Assembly: GCA_964030475.1 (NCBI GenBank)
Contig: CAXIPT010000012.1
Coordinates: 668,123 to 732,122 of the forward strand
Source of the DNA: Tethya wilhelma
Taxonomy: Eukaryota; Porifera; Demospongiae; Tethyida; Tethyidae
Direction: 5' to 3'
Length of the DNA: 64,000 nt
A program made the position numbers and the translations under genes. Numbering within the stretch: the first letter of the stretch is position 1; each line of letters begins with the position of its first letter. This document shows positions 53,831 through 64,000 of the stretch, piece by piece. The notes under the pieces are model-generated. The model did not search any database. It had not been told where the DNA came from and saw only the letters and a program-made list of their open reading frames with translations.

Positions 53831-55149
53831 CTAAACTACTGTGTACGAAACCACATTGTCAGCACCATACTGAGGATGTGTCCAACTGACATCAATCTTG
53901 TTGTGTTCTATGTTGCTGCAAGTTGGTTTGCCTGGTTGAGAAGTTGCCATGGTTTCTACTATGTCACTAGCTTCACTTTCAACAACATTAACATTATCTC
54001 TGCAGACTGCTATCACTTTAAACATATACTTCTTCTCTAGAGACAATTCTTGTACCTCAATGCTCTCCTCTCGGCCTATTGTTCTGGTTGTTTTAGACCA
54101 TTCAAGAAATGTACTGTCACTGCTTGAGTTGGATATTTTGTACTGCTCAACCTTTTGGTAGTGATGTTCAGGTTTGTCCCATTTCAATACTACACTGTTG
54201 TAGGTTCTTGAAGCAACTGCTGGCTTACCTGGTTGGCATGTTGGCTTGGTTTCAATTTCATCACTTTTTTCACTCTCTGCTACTTTTATGTTCTTATCAG
54301 TACAATCTGGCTTTACCCAAAATACATATTTGGTACCAATTTCAAGATTGACTAGCTTTAAATTAGTTTCTTCAGTGCCTTTCATGTTCTGCTGTTCCTC
54401 AGGTTTATCGATTCGACGATAGTATACATAGTAGTAGCTAACATAGTCACCACCATACTCAGGCGTCTCCCATACTACTGTTATACTGTTGTGGGTTACC
54501 ATTGATGGTTTTGGTTTGCTTGTTTGACACTTACGTTCCGTTTTGGTTGGTTCACTCATCTCACTACTTACTGCTTTAATAGAATTGCTGCTGAGAATTG
54601 GTGTCACTTTGAAAACATACTCGACATCAAGATCTAAACCAGTGATTACAAGCGTTGTCTGTGAACTTTGTGTTGATTTTCTCTTTAACCATTTTTCCTC
54701 ACTCTGTTGCGATAGTGAACAATGTATTGTCCTACATACTCACTTCCAAACCTAGGTGCAGCCCATTCTAGTATGACACTATTACTTGTTACACCTGCAG
54801 CTTTTGGTTTACCTGGTTGACACACTGGTACAGTTTCTATAGGATCACTCTCTTCGCTTTCCATTGTCGTAATGTCAGAACAGTGTGGTACCACTTTGAA
54901 AACATACTTTTCATTGGGTTGCAAGTACTCTTCACCAATAGTCATTCTTTCTCCCAGTTCACATTCATCTGAGTCGAGAATGGTTTTCCAGTCACTACTA
55001 CTTGCTAAGCGGTAGTGGACAATGTACATTTCAACCTTTTCATTCCCATAGTCAGGCTTTGACCAGTGGAGATCTATTCTGTTGTGTGTAACACTAGTAG
55101 CTTGTGGCTTTCCTGGTTGACAAATTCTTTTGTCAGCACTATAACTCAT
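53831..55149 (-). CDS. Multi-FN3 protein, frameshifted and 3'-truncated
   Basis: Minus strand from ATG at 55149 (MSYSADKRICQPGKP). About four and a half fibronectin type III repeats follow, each opening with a (C)QPGKP or TSKPKP linker and showing the ...N.I...W..P.YG...V..Y.V.YR and Y.F.V.P.C motifs. Part one (154 codons) ends at 54685 in a stop. A one-base shift near 54700 opens the next frame (EEKWLKRKSTQSSQ and on), which continues to 53831 in the middle of the fifth repeat (THPQYGADNVVSYTVV). No signal peptide or transmembrane segment is visible. FN3 domains mediate protein interactions; in sponges such arrays are often coupled to kinases or receptors, and no partner domain is left here. 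The frameshift may be real or a base error. Confidence 0.75.
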
Positions 55150-57640
55150 TTTAATTCAGTTCAACCTCGTTAATGCACATGCACTTCAATTTCTTTTGAT
55201 AAAGGGGTAAAAAGACCCCCTCAAGCTGGCTGCACTTATCTTTTTTGGAAACAGTTACTATTATTGACTGCTTTTCTTTTTAAGATAATGTCCAATTTTT
55301 CTTACTGCCCCAGTTTTGAAAGATTTATCTAGAATAAAAAATAGTAATAGTAAGTTTGCATAAATTAACTAATTAATTATGCAGATAGCATCCTGAGTGC
55401 ATGCAACTGTGTCATTTCAGTCGTATTTATGTGATGTCATTGTGGTTTGTGCTGATTTAAATGCTAAAAGCTTATTTGATATAGAAAACAGCATCTGTTT
55501 TAAAAAAAAAATATTTGTGTCAGAAAACTTGTCAAGGTAGTAGTACACAAAAGTGCCTTATGTATATATAGCAGCAGAAATTCATGACAAAGTTGGAGTG
55601 TAGATTTTTGGACTATAGCAATGAATGTTGAGTCTCTTTCCTTATATTATTTTTTTAAATATTTTATTAGCATGCCATAGAGTTATAGCCTTGATCACAG
55701 GCTCTCTTCTCTTATCAATCTCATGTGAGAGACGTCATGCATTGGCGAATATAACATAATTATGGTAGAGAGTGCGCTCTTTTAAAGCCAAGAGCTTTCA
55801 AAAGAATGTTATACATAATCTGTGTTATCAGACAGGAGGGTCAGGTAAGCGGGAAAAAAAAAAGTAGTCAACTAAGAGGCTTGTTGTATTTAGCAGTGGT
55901 TCAATCTTGTAAGTTGGTTAATGTGCTTTGGCTGTCACGATGGCTACTAGCCTTGATGCCTTTTGGTTGTTAATTTCCATAGAGTACAAACTCAGCTAAT
56001 GCAAGTAGTTTAGAGAAAATATCCTGATTTTTATTCTGCTAGCTGTATTTTCTGCTACAAAATCAGAAAAACAAAAGTCATACAAAGTAGTATTGCACGT
56101 GAGCTCTTGCAATGTTATCATGCTTTCTTGAGTGTGCACCACTTTTATCTGTCTCTCACTTGTATATCATTTGCACTCTCTACTGCTTTTTTTTGCAAAA
56201 AAAGCTCTGGGATGGGCCTGGATTGAGGCTAGTAGAGTTAGATATTCTATTGTCAATGGAATTTTGGAGCAGACATATGTAACTTTTGACTAAAGCTGCA
56301 TCTATAGAGCTATTTTATTAACCGTTAAGTATAACTATACAGTATAACTGAACATAGTATGTGAAGTTTGCAATTTAATCATGTGAGATTTTAACTTGTT
56401 TTGTTTCACTAGATTATATTGATTTTTATCCATATTAATTATTGTTACAATGCATGGACTGACCTTAAATGGTGGTTGGACATAATAATATTATAGTTAC
56501 TGTACACATTTGTAAATACACCTTACTACATCTAGAGCTTGTGTGTGATGATGATTGTTATTCATAAACTGCTGATATTTCCCCATACCACTGTGACAAA
56601 ACTCTGTACTCCCAGACAGAATGTTACATGAAGCTGGCTCTGGTTTGCAAAAACTTTATGTCTTTAGAAGTCTTGTATGTTCTTCCAAGCGATATTAATT
56701 TTGTTTGAATGACTTTTTCTTTTCTTATTATTAGGTGCTACAAATTTATTAGTACTCATTGTGCAAGCGCTCATATAATAATTACAATGCTCTTATAAGA
56801 TAATTGACCCATAGCATCATTAACCTTCTACCCAAATTCATGTGTGGGTGGTATAAATATAAGTTGAATGTAGGAAAAAAAACTAAAATTGACAATGCAT
56901 ACAAATTAAGAGCTATTCTGTTTCTAACAGCTTATAATTATAAGACCACATACTTCACTGACTCATTAAATGTGTTACGAAAATCATTATAAACATGACA
57001 TTGTGTATGAATTGCTTATGACAATGAAAAAGCACCAAGGTACTTTACCCTTGGCACCCTAGCAATACAATACATGCATGTATTGTCACACCTGACACTA
57101 TAGTTATACCAGTTCGATGAACAGTGGGTTTAACATTGAAAGGACTGCATGCCCAGACTAGCAGCCTCCTGAGGCTACATAGAAATTCTTTGGTCACTAA
57201 CAATGAGCTCTACGCTAACTGCAAAAATATAGTCAGAATACCAGCACTGTACTGCTAAGTTGGCAAGTTCCGTATCATGACATACTCAATGACTGACAAA
57301 ACTGAGTCAATCAGATCAATTAACTCTGTCATATAATTCAATAAAAAAAACTTGTTTATAATATGCCATAACAGCATGATAAAGAAGAGTATATTGTGTT
57401 ATATTGCTCGCTAAATTTACCCCACAGCTCCTTTTCTTTTCATGCAGTAGTCAATTTTTAATGCACACTAATAAATGGGGGTAATTTGCAGTAACTGTTG
57501 TGGCCTCGAAGCTTAGCACTCAGAGAGGTTGAAAAGTTTCAAATCTAAGAAACTACAAGGTTTTATCACGTTAGACTCTCGATTATTTTACCTTGGTATG
57601 TCAATTTTGAAGACTTGAGCTATCATTCATGAGGTATAAT
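55150..57640. other. Non-coding flank upstream of the FN3 gene
   Basis: Upstream of the FN3 start. The first 530 bp are the near-identical part of SD5. No upstream exon recognised. From 55690 it is diverged AT-rich DNA with remnants of the agcctcg/caggctc repeat ends. Confidence 0.5.
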
Positions 57641-57651
57641 TTGAACAAACA

Positions 57652-57652
57652 T

Positions 57653-57706
<54 letters not shown>

Positions 57707-57722
57707 CAGACAGACAGACAAA
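57652..57722. repeat. (ACAG)n tetranucleotide microsatellite
   Basis: About 17 units of acag with one break (agacaagacag) at about 57703. The open frame of Cys-Leu-Ser-Val repeats on the minus strand is an artefact. Confidence 0.95.
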
Positions 57723-57910
57723 ACTACTAAGTATACTCCAACACTTGGTGCTTGAATCAGTGCACCAACTTGAAGGGTTAAATATCAAAATAATATCATA
57801 ATTAAACACATCTTAAAGTTATTTTAGAGTGGCCTTTTTTGTCACAACACATTTATCTAAACCAAACAAATCCTTACATAATGTAACCAAAATTGTTTGT
57901 AAATAATAAT

Positions 57911-57949
57911 TACAAGGAGTGGGGCTCGCTTCGCTCGCCCACTCCTTGT
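57911..57949. repeat. Short near-perfect palindrome
   Basis: acaaggagtggggctcgctt followed by cgctcgcccactccttgt: the two halves pair over about 18 bp. Could be a tiny transposon end-to-end remnant or a transcriptional hairpin. Confidence 0.7.
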
Positions 57950-58159
57950 TTGTGTATGTTTATAGGATCAGTTACTGTAACTCAAACAATAGTAAGATAA
58001 AATTGATGAGCAAAGCTATTGTGTATATAAATAAATATTTTTCTATGGTCAGTTGGCTTAGAACAACCTAAGCAACACACAACAATCACATCAATACTGG
58101 CATAAGCAATTGGAAACTCAAAGGGAAGCAATGCTGCATGTGTGCACTGCTTAGTGCTA

Positions 58160-58605
58160 CTTTGCTTTGGCCAGCTCAGCAATTTACCACACTACGTGAC
58201 GTCACAAACGACCCTTTTCCTACTTCCGCCATTTTTGTAATCAGCTGGCAAAGAAACTCGTTATCTGGCTAGCTGTGTTTCGTGTACAGCGACAGAGAAG
58301 CAGACTCCTAGAAGCGAAAGTTCTCCCCTCGCTACGCTTCTTTTGTGAAAAATTGGCTTCTCTATCACGCTTCTTCGTCGGATACATACGCCATTGGTAA
58401 GCCTTTTCAGCGATCACAAAAAAAGTTAGCCTTACTTGTAGCGCCTGTGATTCTATCCTAGGCTAGTACTATCTAAGCTAGTTCTCTAGGCACACTTTTT
58501 ATAGCTTGTATTTTTCACAGTCCAAAGAAAAAGTAGCGTTTTAGCTCTAGGTCGCATCACTTCCGGTGACCCTCCGTTACACACACACACACACACACAC
58601 ACACG
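58160..58605 (-). repeat. Dispersed repeat family X, inverted copy
   Basis: In reverse complement it runs from a gt-rich lead (the CA tract at 58578-58606 on the plus strand) through gatgcgacct, gctaaaacgctacttttt, agtactagcctaggatagaa, cgcctgtgattc-like and taacgagtttctttgccagc to tgctgagctggcc. This matches 14396-14765 and 16766-17165. It gives the fullest view of the right end (gacgtcac, then gctgagctggcc). Confidence 0.7.
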
Positions 58606-58737
58606 GACAAAACTTTGCTTATAATATGATATGGTTATGTGATTTGTAATACTGTCATATATTATACACTTGCACATTTGTAGCAAGCTAGCTGCTATGG
58701 GTGTATGTTTGTGATGTAATTTTTTTGTATCCCTGAC

Positions 58738-58980
58738 TAAAGTCCATCTGGTTTGAGAATGCTGGTAGAAAAACTTGAATAACTTTCTAACTATCCAAAG
58801 GCATAGGAAGCTGGAAAAGCAATCAAAAGAACGGGGAGAACGAGCGCTTTCTAATAGTGCTTGGAATTTTGAAATCAGTTGGATACCAGTCAAAAGTTAG
58901 CTACTTCACTCCATATAAAAAGTATTGTGTGAATCTCATTATTTCACTTCTGGTAGCATTCTCAAACCAGATGGACTTTA
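58738..58980. mobile_element. Small MITE with AGTCCATCTGG ends
   Basis: Left taaagtccatctggtttgag followed by aatgct; right agcatt followed by ctcaaaccagatggacttta. A perfect terminal inverted repeat of about 26 bp around 190 bp of unrelated centre. No ORF. Absent from the corresponding region of the left SD5 copy. Confidence 0.85.
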
Positions 58981-58983
58981 AGT

Positions 58984-61540
58984 AGGCTTCCTTTCCTACA
59001 ACTGTTATAGTGGAGAGCTATGCAAATTAATTATAGCTGATACTTGCCCTATAGCTGCTATATAAAAATTGAGTTAGATATTTTATAAGCAAGATTACGT
59101 TGTTGTCTATAGATTCAGTTATAATTGTATTCAAATAAGCATTCATACATGAACAAACAATTTCATTGCATGCATATAAACATACCTATCACAAGATAAA
59201 TTATTAAAGTCTTTTCTGCTTCTCCAATAGTCAAACTGCTTTTCAATGCTTGGTCACATAGTGCACATCCTATTTATAGCAACAGCTATAGCTGACATCA
59301 CTTCTATATTAGGAATTTTGTTATAATAGTAATTAATGATCTTTACCTTATAGCTATGGACAAAAGAAGTGTCAAACTTCCATGTATCTATAATAGTTGG
59401 CTATATAAACTCAATTTCATTATTATAATATTATATACAATGTCCTGTACAATTTATAGCTTTAGCACCCTAGTATACGATTTATGTAAATCCAATAACT
59501 ATATACATGTAAGAAAGGAAAAAAATTATTAAGTTAATATTAGGCGGAAATACATTAAGAGTTAGAGAGGCAATAATATGAAATTAATGCTCACAAAAAG
59601 GTTCAGTGTTTTGCAATGCTTACAAAGTTACTATGATGTTTAATATTATGTATGTGCACGAACTATTCGCTGATCTTGCTTTTCTCATGATCTAAGTATC
59701 TGGTTTTGTAAATTTCCATAGTGATAAATGCATATCAGCCCAACTACTATAATAAAGGTATTATGTGCAACACTGAACACTGACCCTTGTGATATCAGCC
59801 AACTTAATTGAACACTAGTACATGCATTTGCATGCAGGCTGACTAGGCAATACTCCAATATAGTATTATACTTTTGCAGTCTATATTAGCTAGAGTTTAT
59901 TTTTAACTCGTTAATTGATTTCTATAAATAGACTGTAAGAATACTTAATTACTTATGCACAATTCATGCAATTCCTGGAACTCACTTACACAATCATTCA
60001 GAGTACTCCATTGTAACAATAGAGGTTATCAGTGTTAATTTAAATTATTATACTTATATAGCCACATGTGCACTATCATACTGGACAGTAACCAATTGAT
60101 AATAAAATGTGACAATGAGAATGTTACACAACACAAACTAGTCTTGTTTTTGCATAACATGAAATTATTATCTTCAAGATGGGATATGTATGACTGCATG
60201 AGTATACAAACTGCGTATGTGTGTCTCCTTTCTTCATTCTTCTATCTCCTCCAGGGCTTTCTTGCCTGGTGGCCACCTGAGATTAATTGCTCATCTTACA
60301 ACAGCTTGGCTAGCTCCAATGATCATCAAAATTAATGACTGCCACAACTGCAGATAGTAGCTAAAGCCTGGCTGGTTGAGAAAATTGAAAGAGAGAGACA
60401 ATCAGTGTTAGTAGCTAGAGATATATGCACTTTTGACCTTCAATCAGAGTATAACACATGCACTGGAGTAAATAACAATACTATATTTGTTAATGTCAAA
60501 TAATAAATAAAAGCAATCTATCTATGTATTCAAGCTATTTCTTTTCCTGTGGGCTGCATGCTATTTTTCCATGGATACTTAGCAAAATTGTGTGGGTCAC
60601 CACACAGGAAGAATTTCTGTGTATATTACATCAGCTGACAAAATTATTTAAAAGAATAATAATTTAGTGGGAAAGTCAACAACATCCAGCCCTCACTTTA
60701 ACAGAGTCTGGTGACATGAACAAGACACACCATACGAGAGACAGCATGGCGTTGATCAATCATGACAATCAGGTATTGAGATAATGCCTTGCTCCAATAC
60801 CTTTTACAGCCCTGTCCATTTCTACACTGCAAATGTAGAAATTTTCATATTATTTCATGCACCTTTTGATTTTTTATTATCCATCATAATTTTTGATTAC
60901 AAGGAGTGTGCTGCTTGCTTGTGTATGAAGTATAATACTGATTTTTACTGTTAGATACATACATGCACAGGCATCTGCATAGTAAAACGGAGCAGTGTAA
61001 GCTGGTAAAACCAGTTGGTAAGAGGGAGCAAAATAAAGATGGCATGACATGACCACTAAAGCTTCCAGGACATTGAGGTGATATGGTTCAGTTGCCATGC
61101 AGAGTGCACAATGGAATTCAGATTGCTCTTATTAATACCATAGTCTTACGGAGTGGATTAGAATATATTGATGGGCAGCTGGAAGTTGGTGTAGCAAGAT
61201 TAAATGGTCCATGATGGCCGTGTAATTAATGTAATTGGTGTGTAGTGATGAGGGAGTGAACCAGGGTTGTGTCTCTATGTGATGATCCATGAGAGTAGCG
61301 GTGCATGTTTTGTAAACTATGAAACACTGCTTGTGGAGTGGCAGAGTGGCTCTGAGGTGGTCTAGGCTGGCTAGGAGGGAACCTAGTCTCATCAGTGAGA
61401 GAGACCAATACTTGTAGAGTCACTATAATATTCTCTTCATGACGTGCAATGGGTAATTTTACTGATGATATGCACCACTATAGCAGTAGTCATTGAAAAC
61501 ATCACAAAAGGTCATAAAATAGCACATATTTTATTTTCAG
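58984..61540. other. Non-coding part of SD5, right copy
   Basis: Parallels 50230-52960. The minus-strand stretch 61440-61260 reads TRFPPSQPRPPQSHSATP, then VFHSLQ, in part conserved in the other copy (52930-52750: GFPPSQPRPPQSH, then VFHSLQ). Both copies are broken by shifts, so this is at best an old exon. No other coding signal. Confidence 0.45.
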
Positions 61541-62014
61541 TAACAAAATAGTGGTTATATATATTATATATATGTAATGGCCACAGTTCCTTCAATACTG
61601 ACCTATTTTACACATGATCAAACAATCTTCAAAAATGTACGTGTATATAAGAAATTCCCTGGCATTACTATCCCTGTGAAGAGGCTCTGGTGTACGTACA
61701 TGGATCTGCCCAGTGCCATATTTGGCACATAGGGACTTTCCCTGATTGTTTATCTGAATAATGCACAGAAACAAGAGAGCTAGTAAGATAAGATGGCATT
61801 GCTGGAGGGACAGTCTGCTTAGCACTGTCTGCAGTATATACGTTGAACATCATCTTATTTTCTTTATAAAATTGGGTCAGTTAAGCAATACACACAAGAA
61901 GAATACATGAATATACTTCACTAATGATAATATAGCAAAAATAAATAATTATTAATAACTATTGTTTGTTGAACTTTATAGCATTATGTAAATTACAGGG
62001 ATCCCCTATGCATA
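61541..62014. other. Possible 3' flank of the P450 gene
   Basis: Lies directly downstream (minus strand) of the P450 stop codon. AT-rich, with no coding region I can support; a short frame near 61660-61760 (NQGKSLCAKYGTGQIHV) has no homologue I recognise. Confidence 0.4.
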
Positions 62015-62258
62015 TCACTCCCTCTTTCTAATGTACACATAAATCTCCTCCTCTGGTTCTGTTATTAAACCAAACACCTGTTTGACCTTTTGACCTTCCA
62101 CAGGAACCACTTGAAAGTGTCCAAGTAGGATGGTCATGAACACTCCCACTTCAAAGTAGGAGAAGAGATGCCCAGGACATTTCCTGCGGCTGGGAACACC
62201 AAATGGACAGAACTCCAAACCACGACTACCATCAGCTGAGAAACGGTCAGGATTCCAG
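62015..62258 (-). CDS. CYP20A1-like: Cytochrome P450, CYP20-like, last exon
   Basis: Minus strand; acceptor tctctgtttag, then WNPDRFSADG, GLEFCPFGVPSRRKCPGHLF (heme-binding loop; the Cys is the axial thiolate), SYFEVGVFMTILLGHFQVV and a tail EGQKVKQVFGLITEPEEEIY to the stop. The loop is one residue longer than the usual FG.G.R.C.G, and the EGQ...K..LIT.P.EEI ending is characteristic, as I recall it, of the CYP20 family, an orphan microsomal P450 conserved in animals. It joins in phase to the exon at 62377. No breaks, so likely functional. Upstream exons lie beyond the right edge. Confidence 0.8.
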
Positions 62259-62376
62259 CTAAACAGAGATAAGATAAAGCAACGTTACATCAGAGTCACA
62301 GCAGTTATGTATGCCTACGTATCACTACTACTTTAATATTAATTGTTTATAGGCAGGCATAGCTATAGTCACTCAC

Positions 62377-62553
62377 CTTTCCACATCTGTCCAGGTGGTG
62401 TGGTTCTTCAGCCCCACTCCTACTGCTTGGATGATGGGAGTCTTAGCTTTGATGGTGTGACCACATACCTCAATGTCACTGTTGCTATAGCGAGCAGCAT
62501 ATGCAGCAAGACTGCAAAAACGTAATGTCTCATCTATGACCTGACGTAGAAAC
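62377..62553 (-). CDS. CYP20A1-like: Cytochrome P450, CYP20-like, penultimate exon
   Basis: Acceptor tacacctacag, 177 bases, donor gaaag|gtgagt. Reads FLRQVIDETLRFCSLAAYAA, RYSNSDIEVCGHTIKAKTPI and VGLKNHTTWTDVE. ETLR is the K-helix E-x-x-R motif that stabilises the heme pocket, and the next segment is the beta1 sheet region (I..HTI....P.I). Intron of about 118 bp to the last exon. The intron upstream is longer than 1.4 kb and holds a MITE (62651-63175) and a hAT-like MITE (63549-63916). Confidence 0.8.
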
Positions 62554-62650
62554 CTGTAGGTGTAGCACATGAATATATCAATTTGTGGAATAGTGAACAC
62601 ATATACAGTAATGTTTGATGATAACAATCAAGTTGTCTCACCTTAAAGCT

Positions 62651-63175
62651 AGCCTCGTTCCCAGGTTCCCTGCCCACCATAAGGAAAGGGTGAGCCTAGT
62701 CACTAATCTCAAGTGAATCTTGGTAATAATAATCGTGAGGGTGAAACATTTCAAACAAGACGTAGTTGGTAGTTCGCCTAAGCACATGTTTTTTCTAAAA
62801 TGGCTGTTGAGAATTTTATCTAGTGAGAAGTCTATTAATTTTATGACAGCTTTGGCCATGGAGGAAAGGGTTAAAAGAATAGCTACAACAGTTTTCTTGT
62901 CTCAGGAGACTTCTAAGAGGCTGGGATGACAGATGGTGGACAGTCTTGCACAACCCGAATTGCTTTGCAGCGGCTACAACAAGCATCTTTGTAATTTTCG
63001 AGCATGCAGCTTCTTTAGTATAGCTTTTCCATCTGGTCAGACTCTTCATTGCCCACATTCAATCTTCACCTGTCTAGCACACATCTATGCTATTTATAGG
63101 CTCACATGAGATTAGCGACCAGACTCCCCATTACCTTACATGTAAGGTAGGCGGGGAGCCTGGGAACAAGGCTAC
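62651..63175. mobile_element. MITE with AGCCTCGTTCCCAGG ends, in P450 intron
   Basis: Left agcctcgttcccaggttccc and right gagcctgggaacaaggct are imperfect inverted repeats. Subterminal cactaatctcaagtga and tcacatgagattagcga also pair. Related ends appear at 48549 and 48960 and at 55686. The open frames inside (62638-63058) are not protein-like. Confidence 0.7.
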
Positions 63176-63548
63176 CCAATTGCAGCACACAAACAACAAA
63201 GTTAAGGTTAATTGTGAGTGGTTGAAGAATTAGTATTATATAACATTTTACTACAGATTGGAAAATTTACAAAGCTAAAACTTTTAACTTGTATTAAAGG
63301 ATTAAAATATTTTCTCATGTTATATTTTTGTCCATTCGACTGACTCAGTATAAAGGTCATCATACATTTCAACTCTTGTAGTTATACCACAACTACTGCT
63401 CTCTTCCACAACTGGCAACTGGCAGATTTACCTAAAATGGTTGTTCTAGCTAGCTGCCACAATAATCAACAATGTCACTTTCATCTGCAACTGTTACAGG
63501 ATTCTTACATCATTGCATAGGGGAAGCTTTTATCAATACCATAAAAGC
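63176..63548. other. Intronic DNA of the P450 gene
   Basis: AT-rich, no exon or repeat recognised between the two MITEs. Confidence 0.4.
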
Positions 63549-63916
63549 CAGGAGCGTAGCCAAGGGGTGCTAAAACTGTGCGTGCGGAGCGCGGCGTAAA
63601 TTTTGGGGGTGCCACACCCACTTTTGGGTCACGTGACCGATATCACGACCTTTGAACTATTGCTGGAAGCTAGCTGCTGAGCGCTTTCGATCGACCTAGT
63701 GTGAATTAAACGGTTCTGAAGTTTGTTATCAAGAGCTCACACATAGATGAGCTTGGAAAATAGCTTCAAGCAACAAACATGTAAGAAATAGAGATTTTTA
63801 AAGGCTTGATTACTTATTAATAAATCCAATTATTAATGATTTTTGCGCTTCCGCTCAGTGGCAAAGGGGGTGCCCGAGCACCCTGAGCCCCCCCCCCCNC
63901 CCTGGCTACGCCCCTG
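63549..63916. mobile_element. hAT-like MITE with CAGGGGCGTAGC ends, copy 2
   Basis: Starts caggagcgtagccaagggg and ends ggctacgcccctg. An inverted relative of 21936-22293 with the same subterminal and central words. AAAGC is present directly outside both ends (63544-63548, 63917-63921). A C-run with an N at 63899 lies near the right end. Confidence 0.8.
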
Positions 63917-64000
63917 AAAGCCTACTCAGGCAAGCCATATAAAGAGTTAGATTCTTTGATCTACCATTTACGGTAAAAATTCTTGGTGTGTTCAAAGGTA
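63917..64000. other. Right edge, intronic DNA
   Basis: About 80 bases with no recognisable feature. Confidence 0.5.

Larger units (their letters stand above)
55055..61450. repeat. Segmental duplication SD5, right copy
   Basis: Collinear counterpart of 47521-52960. It carries the fuller FN3 5' end and, privately, a family X repeat (58160-58605), a small MITE (58738-58980) and a tetranucleotide tract. The greater length is mainly from these insertions. Confidence 0.8.

Noticed and set aside
62638..63058. Frames in the P450 intron
   Set aside because: They lie inside a terminal-inverted-repeat element and show no domain.

Overview
The window looks like nuclear DNA of a marine invertebrate, most likely a demosponge (inference). 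The grounds are AT-rich DNA with introns, a DEATH-NACHT-LRR (NLR-type) gene cluster, a very large single-exon beta-helix protein with a polytopic C-terminal membrane region, multi-FN3 genes with recurrent QPGKP linkers, a CYP20-like P450, and a dense mix of eukaryotic transposons. There is no bacterial operon layout, CRISPR array or rRNA, and no free-standing tRNA gene was recognised. Single N bases at 105, 18327, 22365, 47520, 53139 and 63899 mark assembly uncertainty, mostly in or next to repeats.

Left part (1-16.5 kb): microsatellites and MITEs precede one long gene (about 5.3-10.7 kb, +). Next comes a tandem array of a secreted cysteine-rich protein on the minus strand, with two complete paralogues (13140-14096 and 15541-16497). 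Two more units survive only as upstream region plus the first codons (about 12430 and 12641), and a degraded fragment of the same family lies far upstream (about 1210-1287).

16.5-23.3 kb: dispersed repeats in a tandem duplication (16909-19137 and 19138-20592), two spliced exons of an unrecognised gene, an inverted-repeat element with hAT-like ends set inside a GT microsatellite, and the 3' end of a LINE.

23.4-39.6 kb: a mosaic of minus-strand NLR copies. Copy A has DEATH, NACHT and LRR parts but carries a nonsense codon and a frameshift. Copy B has an intact NACHT exon, a DEATH exon with a stop, and an LRR block joined out of frame by a deletion. Copy C has only distal and LRR parts and is split by a tRNA-derived SINE. 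Decayed Ty3/Gypsy elements lie between them, with integrase before reverse transcriptase (Gmr1-like order), and two blocks of about 1.5 and 1.8 kb are duplicated. No copy looks intact as assembled.

39.6-47 kb: a degraded RAG1-N-terminal-like coding region, a PIF/Harbinger element whose transposase is split by a TTAA-flanked MITE, the first exon of an HTH/integrase-like gene, a near-perfect 266-bp hairpin, and another transposon-derived coding region.

47-64 kb: a multi-FN3 gene (53.8-55.15 kb, -) with one frameshift and a repeat-truncated 3' end; its upstream region is duplicated as a diverged block (47.5-53.0 kb against 55.05-61.45 kb). At the right edge are the last two exons of a CYP20-like cytochrome P450, whose upstream exons would lie beyond the window. 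Much of the remaining DNA is non-coding and repeat-rich.
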